From Aporrectodea caliginosa (taxonomy: Eukaryota; Annelida; Clitellata; Crassiclitellata; Lumbricidae), in NCBI GenBank assembly GCA_020284085.1, contig JACEVL010000003.1, positions 526,692 to 590,691 of the forward strand: a stretch of DNA of 64,000 nucleotides, in the 5' to 3' direction. The position numbers were made by a program, and so were the translations under genes. The notes under the pieces were generated by a model. That model searched no databases. It was given only the letters and a program-made list of their open reading frames with translations, and was not told the DNA's origin. Every line of letters begins with the position of its first letter. Positions within the stretch are counted from its first letter, which is position 1. Below are positions 55,298 through 64,000 of this stretch, piece by piece.

Positions 55298-55410
55298 TAG
55301 AAGGTAGTAACTATTCCTTTTATATTGTTTTCCGGAACTTTGCCAAATTTATTCAAATTTAAACACAAGATCTCAGACACAACAACTTCCCTCGATGCCA
55401 CCATCTTGTA

Positions 55411-56002
55411 TTTACATAATTATGATTAAACTACCCAATTCAACGAGAATTATGATTGGATTCATTAGTTACTATAGAGCCCACTAAAGTGTAAGATACA
55501 ATACAATACAATTAGACATTTTTAACGCGCTTTAACAAGACAACTCTTGCACGAGAGCGCGTTGCGCTGTGTTCTTAGTCATAGTGTAATGAGAATAGAT
55601 GAGTTTTTAATTTTGATTTAAATTGAGTAGCAGATGAACATTGACGGATTGTAGCTGGGAGACTGTTCCATTCCCTAGGTCCCGAGACAGCAAGACAGCT
55701 TGACTGACCGACTGAACGACTGACTGACTGACTGGTTGACTGGCTGACCTACCAACGGGTAATCAATAATTACAACCAGGATGATTGTCTCTCTGTGGTG
55801 TTCATGAATAAACAAGATGCCAAACTTTTTAACAAGCTTTTTAAGAAGCTTTTGCCTTTGGCTGTATCGCTTTATGTTGCTTTATGCTGGAATAATAAAA
55901 GGTGCTAATAAAACATGCACTCTGTGCTACAAGCTTTGCAAAATTAGTAGAAATGCTTAATGGTCCATCTTTCCAGGCTTCGTAAGTGCTGTGAGAGCAT
56001 TA
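55411..56002. other. Region without a gene, SINE-like sequence
   Basis: 55485-55560 has AATACAATACAATTAGAC and GCGCTTTAACAAGAC words resembling the SINE tails elsewhere, in the opposite sense. 55690-55750 is a GACTGACTGACT-type run. No coding motif was seen. Confidence 0.4.
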
Positions 56003-56639
56003 GAGGAGGGCGGGGCAAGAGCGGCCCCTTAAGGATTCAATCTAAATATTGTTACGAGTTCACTACTAATCAAATACTCAAACGCTCGCGTCTAGTTTTC
56101 AAGGTATAATTCTCGCCAAAACAACAAATCAAACGATACATTACCCAACCGTAGAACGACGGTGGAAGAAAGGTTCGCTCTTAAGACGAAGAACGACCAA
56201 CTAACAAGAAGTCTGCAACTCAGCAACGGGCTGACGAACATCACAAACTGAAGCACCGTAAGAAGACTTGAAAATGGCACAAGCCACGAACTAACTTGAC
56301 TACCATGCAACCCAGAGAGATCTCAGACAAACCGACTAGCACGAAGGCTGAGTTATCGGAGACTCTCTAACCGCCCCTTTTCCTACGTCCTTATATAGAC
56401 AAGTTCTCTCACTAGAGGACTCCCCTTGGCTAAGGAAATACCTAAGGGTAACGAATGCCCATCCCAGGACCGGTTAGGACTCAGTCATGAGACCCTAACA
56501 ATATCTACTAGCAGTTGAAAATATTGAAACAACGGACTATACCCTGTTATAGGCCATTGAAGTGGCTCTGCAGAGTATACAAATTATTTCAAAAAAATAC
56601 ATGTCATTCTTTGGTATTTAACATTTTATGCAGGCCTTT

Positions 56640-56690
56640 AAAAAGCCACTCTTGCCCCACCGGTGGGGCAAGAGTGGCATGAACGGCCAG
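56640..56690. promoter_or_regulatory. Left motif array of pogo-like element 3
   Basis: A palindromic pair: GCCACTCTTGCCCCACC followed directly by GGTGGGGCAAGAGTGGC. A matching word occurs at 56009-56027 in the terminus. Confidence 0.65.
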
Positions 56691-56752
56691 TCAATATGGA
56701 AGCAATGTCGTATTCAGTTATTCTTTTTCCCATGTTATTTATCATCCAGCGG

Positions 56753-57460
56753 TCACACTCTTGGCTGTAAAAAACCTTTAACGCTCTCTCTAAAGACAGT
56801 GTGATCTAAAGGCTGGAGTTTGCTGCTGGTGTGGGGAGGCAGAGTTAAAAGTATAATCCCGTTTGCTCTTGCTTTTTCAATCGCTTCAAGGGATTTATGA
56901 CTGACGTGATTGTCGAGTACAAGGAGGACCTTCTGCTCCTTGGTTGGTCGAACATGTTCAATGAAATGGTCCAAATATTGACTGAACAACGTGTTGTCTA
57001 TCCATCCATATCCTGAGCAGTACCCAACAGTTCCGGAAAGAGCATCATGCAACAAGAGATCACTCATTCGCTGCCTTGGGAAAATCATGGCTGGCGAAAT
57101 AAACTGACCCGTAGCACTAACAGCAGCTACAATTGTGACAGTGCGACCCTTCTCTCCACTTGCAATTCTGCCAAGGTCAGAAGTGGACATTCCATAGAAG
57201 ATTCCTTCCATTTCCACTACACGTTGCCTCAACTGACTTTCCATTTCGTCTGTAAAAATTCGTTTGAATCGACCCAGATTTGTTGGTTGTGGCAAATCGA
57301 ATGACTTTAAACGCTTTTGTATGGTCGCTCTAAGAATTCTAAATTCTTTAGACGCTGCTCGCAGGGACATTTCTTTATTTTTGGCAACCGTCAAACAACG
57401 TTGCAAATTCTCAGATGGATATCTTCCACGCTCGCCTTTCCGTTTATAATGTCTAACCAT
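56753..57460 (-). pseudogene. Pogo-like element 3 transposase, internally deleted
   Basis: 235 codons from ATG 57460. It has a psq-type helix-turn-helix (ENLQRCLTVAKNKEMSLRAA, SKEFRILRATIQKRL), NLGRFKRIFTDEMESQLRQR, then a jump at residue 95 (YGMSTSDLGRIASGEKGRT) that removes the CENP-B-like part and the first catalytic Asp motif. The catalytic part then continues: SPAMIFPRQRM, VLLVLDNHVSH (second Asp) and LTLPPHTSSKLQPLDHTVFR. It ends without the third Asp region or PHD finger. The join is in frame, so a truncated DNA-binding protein could still be made. That is an inference. Confidence 0.85.
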
Positions 57461-57549
57461 GTTCTGAAAACGAGACTAAAGAAATTAACAAATGGGAAAA
57501 TAGACCCCTATAACAATTAATAAATGGAAGACAAAACTTTTATTTAGTA

Positions 57550-57642
57550 CGGCCTTATGATGGGGCAAGAGTGGCCGTCGATGGGGCAAGAGTAGCCGAG
57601 GCCACTCTTGCCTCATACTGCCACGGCTACTCTTGCCCCGTT
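57550..57642. promoter_or_regulatory. Right motif array of pogo-like element 3
   Basis: GATGGGGCAAGAGTGGCCG, GATGGGGCAAGAGTAGCCG, GGCCACTCTTGCCTCAT and GGCTACTCTTGCCCCG in close succession on both strands, matching the terminal repeat. Confidence 0.65.
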
Positions 57643-58077
57643 GCTGTACCAATTACATTTTTAAATAATTACTAGTGACATCTTGCGAATTCACTTAATA
57701 TAATATGCGCATTCAATGCCCTTGTTATGTCTTCGCAACAAAAACCTATCGAAAAATTTCGTATCAAAAACATTGATTTTATCCTAAATTATTCCTAACC
57801 ATTCCGATTTATACAGATATTAGGAAAATCAGAAATTCCTTACTTTCTTATAGAGTTTTGCAAGTAAATTTAACAAATTTTATGTCGTTCGAAGCGGCCG
57901 ATAAATGTCTTTCAACGTGACGTAGTTTAATCTCTACGCATGCGCAATGTTTTATGATAGGCTTCCGGTTATTCTTGCCCCTCAGGCCGCTGTTGCCCCG
58001 GTCTCCTCTAACTTGGCCCATACTTTCTGCCTACAGTAGACCAACTGTTGTATACGATAAACGACAGCTGTATGTCC

Positions 58078-58152
58078 TGTTAGCTATTATATTGAAGTCC
58101 AACCTTAGCTATTATATAGAAGTCCAACCTTAGCTATTATATAGAAGTCCAT
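58078..58152. repeat. 25-bp tandem repeat, three copies
   Basis: Unit TTAGCTATTATATAGAAGTC plus CAACC. The third copy is incomplete. Confidence 0.88.
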
Positions 58153-58155
58153 GTA

Positions 58156-59480
58156 TAGACTTACATTGTGACGTCATGATATAGTTTACACTGTGATGTC
58201 ACAGGATATACTTTTATTGCTTTACCAAAAGTCATGCAACCAGTGATCTCTATTTTAATAGTTACTGGATAGCTAATGGGCTCTGAAAGTTCGGATTATC
58301 GCCCAGTTAGGGCAAATTCCAGGATTCCTTGGGGCAAATCAGAGTGGACAACAGTAAGTAAGTAGACGGCCGAAGCTGGTGTTTTTTTAAAACTTTAATT
58401 ATCTACAATAATTTAATCTAGAGATCAGCTCTAATTAATTTATCGAAATATCGTAAATATAGTGTTCTATAATTTGGGTTTTATTGCTCAAGGTCAAACT
58501 AAGAGAATCGCTACCCTAACCGGAAGTCGCGTCTGATTCGCCGTCGGCCATAAACCAATAGCCGAAGTAATACACACCAGTGCATGCAACAATGTCCGTC
58601 AAAGGGGGGGAGAGAGAGAGAGAGCACTGACGCAACAAAGGGAAGGAAAGAGCGGGTGGCAAAGAGAGAAAGCGGTAAAGCCAGAGGGTACCAAAAGAGA
58701 AAAAGCAGTGATGTGGCAAACAGAAGGATAGACATGGGGTTCGAGACAAAGCGAGAAGTGGCGTAAGAAACAGAGACACAGACAGACAGACACAGAGACA
58801 GAGAGAGCGTTTACATAACACAAACAAAAAGAAATACAGCGAGAGCTAGTAACAATCAGTTATGTAATAAACGGAGGGAAAGACAGCAGGCGCCAGACAG
58901 ACAGAGTCTGAGAGACACAGACAGACAGACAGAGACAGAGAGAGAAGTGAAGTAACAGCAACCCTCCTCGTCCTCTCCTCTGCAGTAACAGAGAAAGTCC
59001 TTATACATATTTCTATACTGAATGTTTTGATTGTGCAGATGCAGAGCTATGGCCAGGTGTCGTTCATTGATCCTATCACGTGAATCTCCATTCTGTCGAC
59101 TGATATCGATTCTCTCGAAGGATCTTTGCGACTTCCGACGAAACGTTCAGTTGATCATTCCACCGACAACAAAAACATACGGGGAATCATTTAATTCCGT
59201 CTATTGCATGCATTATTAAACAAACAGAATTCTTTTCACGGATTGAATCACCGACCAATGAGCGCTGCTGATGGCCACGCTCTCATTACATTACAATGTA
59301 TCATATACAGCATTGTTTATCTGTTGTCACGTAACATCTGAGATACGGTCGATGTCAGCGACCCTCAGTCAAAACCAGGCAAGTGGTTATTAGACAATGA
59401 ATATGGGTCTACAGTCTACTACTTCTATCAACGAGAAGTCATCTTCTTGTCTTCCTGTACAAATGATAGACGACCATACG
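58156..59480. repeat. Low-complexity GA/CAGA-rich stretch and gene-free flank
   Basis: 58600-58950 is dense in GAGA and CAGACAGA words, with no coding evidence; the Leu/Ser-rich frames read opposite to it are compositional. The rest of the interval shows nothing I recognise. Confidence 0.6.
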
Positions 59481-59483
59481 GTC

Positions 59484-59530
59484 GGCATGGGCGTCCGCAA
59501 GAATTTGTTTTGGGGGCGCAAACTTTTAAA
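59484..59530. mobile_element. Single terminus related to the 26-kb hAT-like element
   Basis: GCATGGGCGTCCGCAAGAAT followed by TTGTTTTGGGGGCGCAAAC matches the left end at 27071 in order and spacing. No matching right end was found within the window. Confidence 0.55.
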
Positions 59531-59879
59531 TAGTTGTCACAGAGACTTAGTCGGGTGTCGAAAGCAACCGATCACTTCACCTTCGACGCTCGCTTCCTCG
59601 GCGCTGGCTACCTCTCGATCCTCTGGCGCGGATCCCAACATGAGAAAAAATTCATAGACTATTAGGCTTCATTTAGGCTACTAAACAGTGGGCAAGCACT
59701 GGCCATTGTATTTATTTGGTAGCCTATACACAGCCAACGCAAAATATAAATAAAACGTAATTATTATATTTAACCTAATTACCACGAAACTGAATGTTGA
59801 AGTTAAACACAGGCACACAGTCAATTTTATTATATTAGGCCTACTCATTGAGCTTTAATTTATTCTATAAAAGAAGCTA

Positions 59880-59992
59880 CTGTCATAAGACTGATAAGAC
59901 TGACGGAAGAGATAAGACTGATAAGACTGACGGAAGAGATAATAGACTGATAAGACTGACGGAAGAGATAAGACTGACGGAAGACAGGAGAC
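59880..59992. repeat. 27-bp tandem repeat
   Basis: Unit ACTGATAAGACTGACGGAAG plus AGATAAG, about four copies with small gaps. Confidence 0.88.
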
Positions 59993-60659
59993 GTTGCAGG
60001 AATATTGTTCATGATGCGGCCGACCCACGAAACGAGGGTGGCTGAGAACAGAACAGAACTGTCATTATTTTATCAGATTAGGGCCTATTAACAACCAGAA
60101 ATGTTGATATAACAATCATATTGTGACGCTATAGAAGTTACTGAGTCCCATTCAAAAAGGCAAGTTACTGGGAAATTTGTAGCTTGCAGATCGCCATCAC
60201 GATCTGGATTTAGAGAATTTCGATAAAAAAAATTCCTTGTTCTGTGATTATTTGGATTGAACTTATACCCTTCGACTTGAGCTTTAATTTATTAATCGAT
60301 CTAGTCAGCCATTGTCGGAGCGGAAATTGGAAGAATTTCGACGAAGAAGAAGAGATTTCCGCAAATTTCAGTGAACGTTCAAACGCGGTCTTCTTCCATC
60401 GAGATAATGAGCTGCGACTGAAAATCGGGACAATAAATAGGCTATGACGCAGACATTACGTCATTTTCGTCTGTCAATGTTTAAACGTTTGTTAATTTTT
60501 AGGTTGCAGTCTAAATTAACTCTCTCTGTAACCTAGGCCTCGGTCAGTAAATCTAGATTCTAGAAAGTCTGCCTGTCTTTCTGTTCGATACACGTATAAC
60601 GTACGCACATATATACATACAAAGCCTAGAAAATGCAGACAGTAGACAGGCAGGCAAAC
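59993..60659. other. Region without a supported gene
   Basis: AT-rich. The 67-codon frame at 60244-60447 has no motif I know. Confidence 0.35.
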
Positions 60660-62105
60660 TGTAGCCCTGATGTGAATTAGTTGCTGTTTTGCTGCGTACG
60701 TAATGGCAGTTTAGAATACTGTAATGAATGGCTGTAGAAAACGCTAGGCATGTTTGTTGAAAACTCTTGCATCTGCATTTGAATAGAAACAAATCAATTA
60801 ATACACAGTAGGCCTACAAATAAACACCTATCTACCGATGAGTGGCGTTATTTATGAAATGATATATAATTATGTATTATGGGCTTATCTGATCCTTCAG
60901 TAAACTTCCGTCTTGCTTCGACGACACCGTAGTTAGGTTCAGAGAAACTGGTTTCAGTGAACAGGTTTCGTCGAAAGGTATCATGTATGTATTTCGGCGA
61001 AGGTGAGTCCTCTTCTGAAGCGACGCGGCGAAGACATGAATTCGTAGCGATGCTTCGTCCTCCAAACACCTCTTCAAACGTCCACTCCGACCCCTCTCCT
61101 CTCACCAATTAAGACCCAGAGCACACAACCATATTCTACCACCCAAGGACAACTCTCAATTTATTCCCACATCATTATATAAAAATATTTACTAACTAGT
61201 TTATTCTAAAAAATAATGAACTTTAATTTTCCATTATCACTCATGTTAGCATTTCTGCGTTTTTGTCAGATTGTTTTTCTCAATTAAACGAATATATATA
61301 TATATATAAGTTGCTATTGACTAGGATCGTCACGACAACTGACAAGCCGGCATCAGAGAAAACCGTATCGCTTACTTTAGAATTGCTATACGAAGACTAA
61401 ACAATCCTTCGTAAACGTCCGCAGTTCAAATCAACCACACGCAGAAACGATGACAACTCAACCGCTCCACGCTTCCAAGTAGACTTATCGAAATGATCAC
61501 TCGCCAGCCTTTTACGCTAAACGGCTTCTCGTAAATTCGATTAAAAGTCTGCCACAACGATGCTATCATCCCTCGCAAGATGCAGAGTCATCCGGAACTT
61601 TGAAACTGACGATTCATCTACCGAAACCATCGTTCAACATCACAGGAACGTCGCAAATCGACTAACTCCCTTGAATTTCAAATTTCAAGTCTCTCCTTCG
61701 ATGCTTACGTCGTCAATGGTAACGCTTCAGTGAATTCGTATTACGTCACGTCTCCGTTTAACGGTTCATTTGGCAGTTAATTACGTATTATATGGACACC
61801 ACTCAACAATAACTAACAACACTCGTAATTAACTATCTTATTCTAACCCTATATTTTAATTAATGGTACTTGTCGGTTAATTCACCGCATTTTATTTTCT
61901 CGTGTACCTTGTCGGTTAATTCACCGCATTTAATTCTTGCGTTTATACCTTGCCTGTTCATGCACCGGAATACATTTGTACGCGTTTCTATCCTTTTAAG
62001 CACAGTCCTAGTGCTGACGTCATATCCGTTCAAGTCCATCCATTTTGTAACTGTTTCATAAAACGCATTATGTCGTAGCCTTTATCTGTCTTCTAATGAC
62101 GACAC

Positions 62106-62222
62106 TAACCCTAACCATAACCGACCCTCACGACGTAAAGTTCTAAAATCTATGTCGGCTAGGTTAAGCTGATGCTTCGTTGTTACGCGTCGTGAGGGTC
62201 GGTTAGGGTCAGGGTTAGGATT
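62106..62222. repeat. Telomere-like inverted repeat
   Basis: CTAACCCTAACCATAACCGA with CCCTCACGACG faces its near-exact inverse CGTCGTGAGGGTCGGTTAGG about 50 bases further on. It could form a hairpin. It lies inside the element at 61865. Confidence 0.8.
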
Positions 62223-62440
62223 AGACAGTGTCGTCCATGTTTTCATTACGAAACTGTCATTGGTTGACCTGGAATATACACGTGCTAAGATATGCCGTAT
62301 ATAAGGCGAATTGTTGACGTAAACTTACGCATTATAATTATAGTTAAGTCCCCGATTCTATAAGCTTGCCTTCTATGCTACTCATGGAAAAACAGTGACT
62401 GACTTTAAGAATGAATCGCAAGATCTGAATATTTTGCTAA

Positions 62441-62892
62441 GGGGTCATCCATTTAGTACGTACGCACCGAGGGGGAGGGGGGTAACCCAAATGCCTCTGA
62501 TTGCGTATGCTTGCGTACGCATAGGAAGGGGGGGTAAACCTCGATAATACTGTCTATATTGGTTTTCTTCAAATGAGTGTCTATATTGGCCTTTCTTCAA
62601 ATGAGTCACAGTTCAGCGATCAGGCAATTAATTAGGGCTGTGGGAAAGGACCACACACTTGTATGCCCCTTACCTCCGACTGTTATTAACTGTCTTGCAG
62701 CTGTGCACTGAGTTCCCACAGTTTGACCGCCTGCCCTATTCAGTCAGGATATAGACCGTTCTATAGGATGGGGGGTGGTGCGTGTCAAGCGTACGTACGC
62801 AGAGGGGGGTTGCTAAAAGTACGCCTGCGTATGGGGAGGGGGAGGGGTCAATTTTCCACGGAATTTTGCGTACGTACTAAATGGACGACCCC
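62441..62892. mobile_element. PIF/Harbinger-like MITE, copy D
   Basis: Ends GGGGTCATCCATTTAGTACG and inverse GGACGACCCC, flanked by TAA on both sides (62438-62440, 62893-62895). Opposite orientation to copies B and C. The 80-codon frame at 62723 is part of the repeat, not a gene. Confidence 0.92.
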
Positions 62893-63366
62893 TAATTGCG
62901 TTAATTCAACTCTACCCAGCCATATCGTGCTGTGTTTTCGACACCAGTTGAATGCGGTGAATTAATTTCACGTGGGAAAGTCATGTAATACATTAGCATG
63001 GGAAAAATGAAATGCGGTGAATTAACCGACAAGTACCTAATTAATTAATTAGGTTAGCTAATAATTGATTTGATAAATTATATATCGCTACACAGACGTA
63101 GGCCTACACATATAGCCATTTAGGCTAAAACTGGCTAGTTCCAACGATTGTAATTATATTATTAATCTGCACCTAAAAATGAATTCAGTCTGTAGGCCCA
63201 GCTATTTGTTTAATTTTCTGTGTGTCTAATTGCGTAGAGAAAGCCTATTTGGCCAGTCGGACAGGCACACGGGCTCTTAAACAGACAAACAGACAGTCAT
63301 ACAGACATGCAGACAGAGATGGAGGGAGCGAGACTGACAGAGGCTATGCGAAATACAGACGGGGTT

Positions 63367-63368
<2 letters not shown>

Positions 63369-63432
<64 letters not shown>

Positions 63433-63645
63433 TCTTTTCTTTAATGAAGCGCCTGACAAACGCACTGCGCTGTACATTTAGGCTACATGTTATGCAATTG
63501 AAACAATCTTAACTACTAACAGAACAGACAGCCTGCAATACACGGCGCTAATAGCAGCCTACAAAGCATGTCCGCCCTACGGGACTCGAACTCGGTACCT
63601 CTCGCTCTCTACGCCAGTGTGTTATCCAATGCGCGATTGGGCCCC
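63369..63645 (-). mobile_element. tRNA-derived SINE
   Basis: On the minus strand the head (63645-63561) reads like tRNA: GGCCCAATCGCGCATTGGAT with an A-box-like part, and GAGTTCGAGTCCCG with a good B box. The overall form is closest to tRNA-Arg as I recall it. A body follows, ending GGCGCTTCATTAAAG, then an (ATT)n tail (63369-63432). RNA polymerase III transcription is inferred from the boxes. The anticodon arm is degenerate, so it is not a working tRNA gene. Confidence 0.75.
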
Positions 63646-64000
63646 CCTGTGTGAAGACACACAGTCGTGTCTCTATTTACAAAAACGGTCAGACAGTGTA
63701 AGAGAAAATAACTTTTATAGGCAATGTGGCTGAACCTAAAAACGGCAAATGCAACATTGTAAAACCATCGGACGACCTTGCAGTTGAAGGTCATTTGAAC
63801 TGTTATGGTTAACTCATGGTTTCGTTTGATGATCATGATAATGATAATTATGAATATGATCATGATGATAACGATGTTGATTATGCTGATCCCGATGATA
63901 AGGAACTGTGTGATAATCGTGTTGATGATATGATGACGAACACGATGATCATGGTGTTCATTATAATCATGTTGATGATCATGTTTATAATCACGATGAT
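63646..64000. other. GAT-rich low-complexity end of window
   Basis: 63830-64000 is a degenerate ATGATAATGATCATG run with many GATGAT and GATCATG words. No gene was seen. Confidence 0.6.

Larger units (their letters stand above)
53456..55410 (-). pseudogene. LINE ORF1-like protein, split by a mariner
   Basis: The start lies at about 55405-55300: an ATG with VASREVVVSEILCLNLNKFG and a PENNIKGI block. The mariner occupies 53931-55297. Coding then resumes with NEAKIAAGKELFYQRL, a stop, KRKGDNRVKSDVDDLLALVN, LPRFVAEDLG and a one-base shift into FVLAKKSTATDDKVNALTAM, an Ala/Thr-rich helix. The order 'REVVVSEIL ... KRKGDN-x-KS-x-VDD ... LPRFVA' is that of an ORF1 seen in many invertebrate LINEs. 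It probably belongs to the LINE whose endonuclease lies at 25824-27053, on the other side of the 26-kb nest. Confidence 0.65.
56003..58008 (-). mobile_element. Pogo-like element 3 (2,006 bp)
   Basis: Inverted ends GAGGAGGGCGGGGCAAGAGC and, reversed, GAGGAGACCGGGGCAACAGC, each followed by GGCC and flanked by TA (56001-56002, 58009-58010). It encodes a deleted transposase at 56753-57460 on the minus strand. Motif arrays lie on both sides of the gene. Confidence 0.92.
61865..63037. mobile_element. Non-autonomous element with 28-bp inverted ends (1,173 bp)
   Basis: Left GGTACTTGTCGGTTAATTCA, continuing CCGCATTT, matches the right end in inverse perfectly. Flanks are AT-repeats (TAATTAAT on both sides), so the duplication could be 4 to 8 bases. 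The terminal word recurs inside (61906-61930 and, weaker, 61948-61972 and 62948-62966). No gene is encoded. The superfamily is undecided; hAT is possible. Confidence 0.85.
60660..63092. repeat. Solo LTR of the Gypsy 2 family, with nested inserts
   Basis: Begins TGTAGCCCTGATGTG and ends TATATCGCTACA. CAAAC and CAGAC flank it (four of five bases match). The sequence follows the Gypsy 2 LTR at clearly lower identity, with an extra segment at about 61090-61305 and the 1.17-kb element at 61865. No internal retrotransposon sequence is present, so it arose by LTR-LTR recombination. Confidence 0.85.

Noticed and set aside
58511..58827. Leu/Ser-rich membrane proteins opposite the GA-rich stretch
   Set aside because: Compositional frames from a purine-rich repeat; several overlap in different phases.
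62106..62222. True telomeric repeat
   Set aside because: Only two or three CTAACC-like units in an inverted repeat inside a transposon.
63277..63477. Poly-Tyr or poly-Asn proteins
   Set aside because: Translations of the (AAT)n tail of a SINE.
63561..63645. Functional tRNA gene
   Set aside because: The anticodon arm is degenerate and the sequence continues into a SINE body and tail.

Overview
The window looks like repeat-rich intergenic DNA of a marine invertebrate animal. Introns, splice sites, LINE, SINE and LTR elements, and cut-and-paste transposons of six superfamilies rule out a prokaryote. The frequent word 'taggcctac' and its variants, the tRNA-headed SINE and the element mix fit an echinoderm or a related deuterostome; this species guess is weak. 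I recognise no ordinary single-copy host gene. Nearly every long reading frame belongs to a mobile element, and most are broken.

Layout. 1-730: tail of a hAT-like gene. 3152-11286, minus strand: one transposase-like gene of an uncharacterised animal family, cut by a LINE (about 3770-4650) and by a 5.0 kb hAT element (5194-10185). That hAT carries an OTU cysteine-protease domain ahead of its transposase. 11650-13110: a LINE end and a deleted ZBED5-like hAT. 15284-20260: two LINE copies of one family head to tail, the second split by a 1.4 kb hAT (18633-20058). 20338-21909: a minisatellite and a DUF659-type hAT fragment. 23766-25823: two further transposase-like fragments. 25824-27062 and 53035-55410: pieces of one LINE, or of two similar LINEs, lying on either side of a large nest.

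The nest. A small hAT-like element of about 1.8 kb (ends at 27071 and 53026, 8-bp flanking repeat) has swollen to 26 kb through insertions. Inside it lie (a) a pogo-like element with a PHD finger and a 2.2 kb coding minisatellite (27945-37128), whose intron took in a second pogo-like element (31215-35671), which took in a mariner and an RTE LINE; and (b) a Ty3/Gypsy element (37325-51827) whose 5' LTR took in a second Gypsy (42283-48046, itself hit by a LINE) and a segment bearing a piggyBac element, which holds a small MITE. A PIF/Harbinger-like MITE is also present. Nesting reaches five or six levels, and clean target-site duplications give the order of events.

Right side. 53931-55297 is a mariner inside a LINE ORF1. 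56003-58008 is a third pogo-like element. 60660-63092 is a solo LTR of the second Gypsy family, containing a 1.17 kb element with inverted ends, which contains another Harbinger MITE. A tRNA-derived SINE lies at 63369-63645.

The most notable items are the OTU-hAT fusion, three pogo-like elements with private subterminal motif arrays, the coding minisatellite with a higher-order repeat, and the dated nest.
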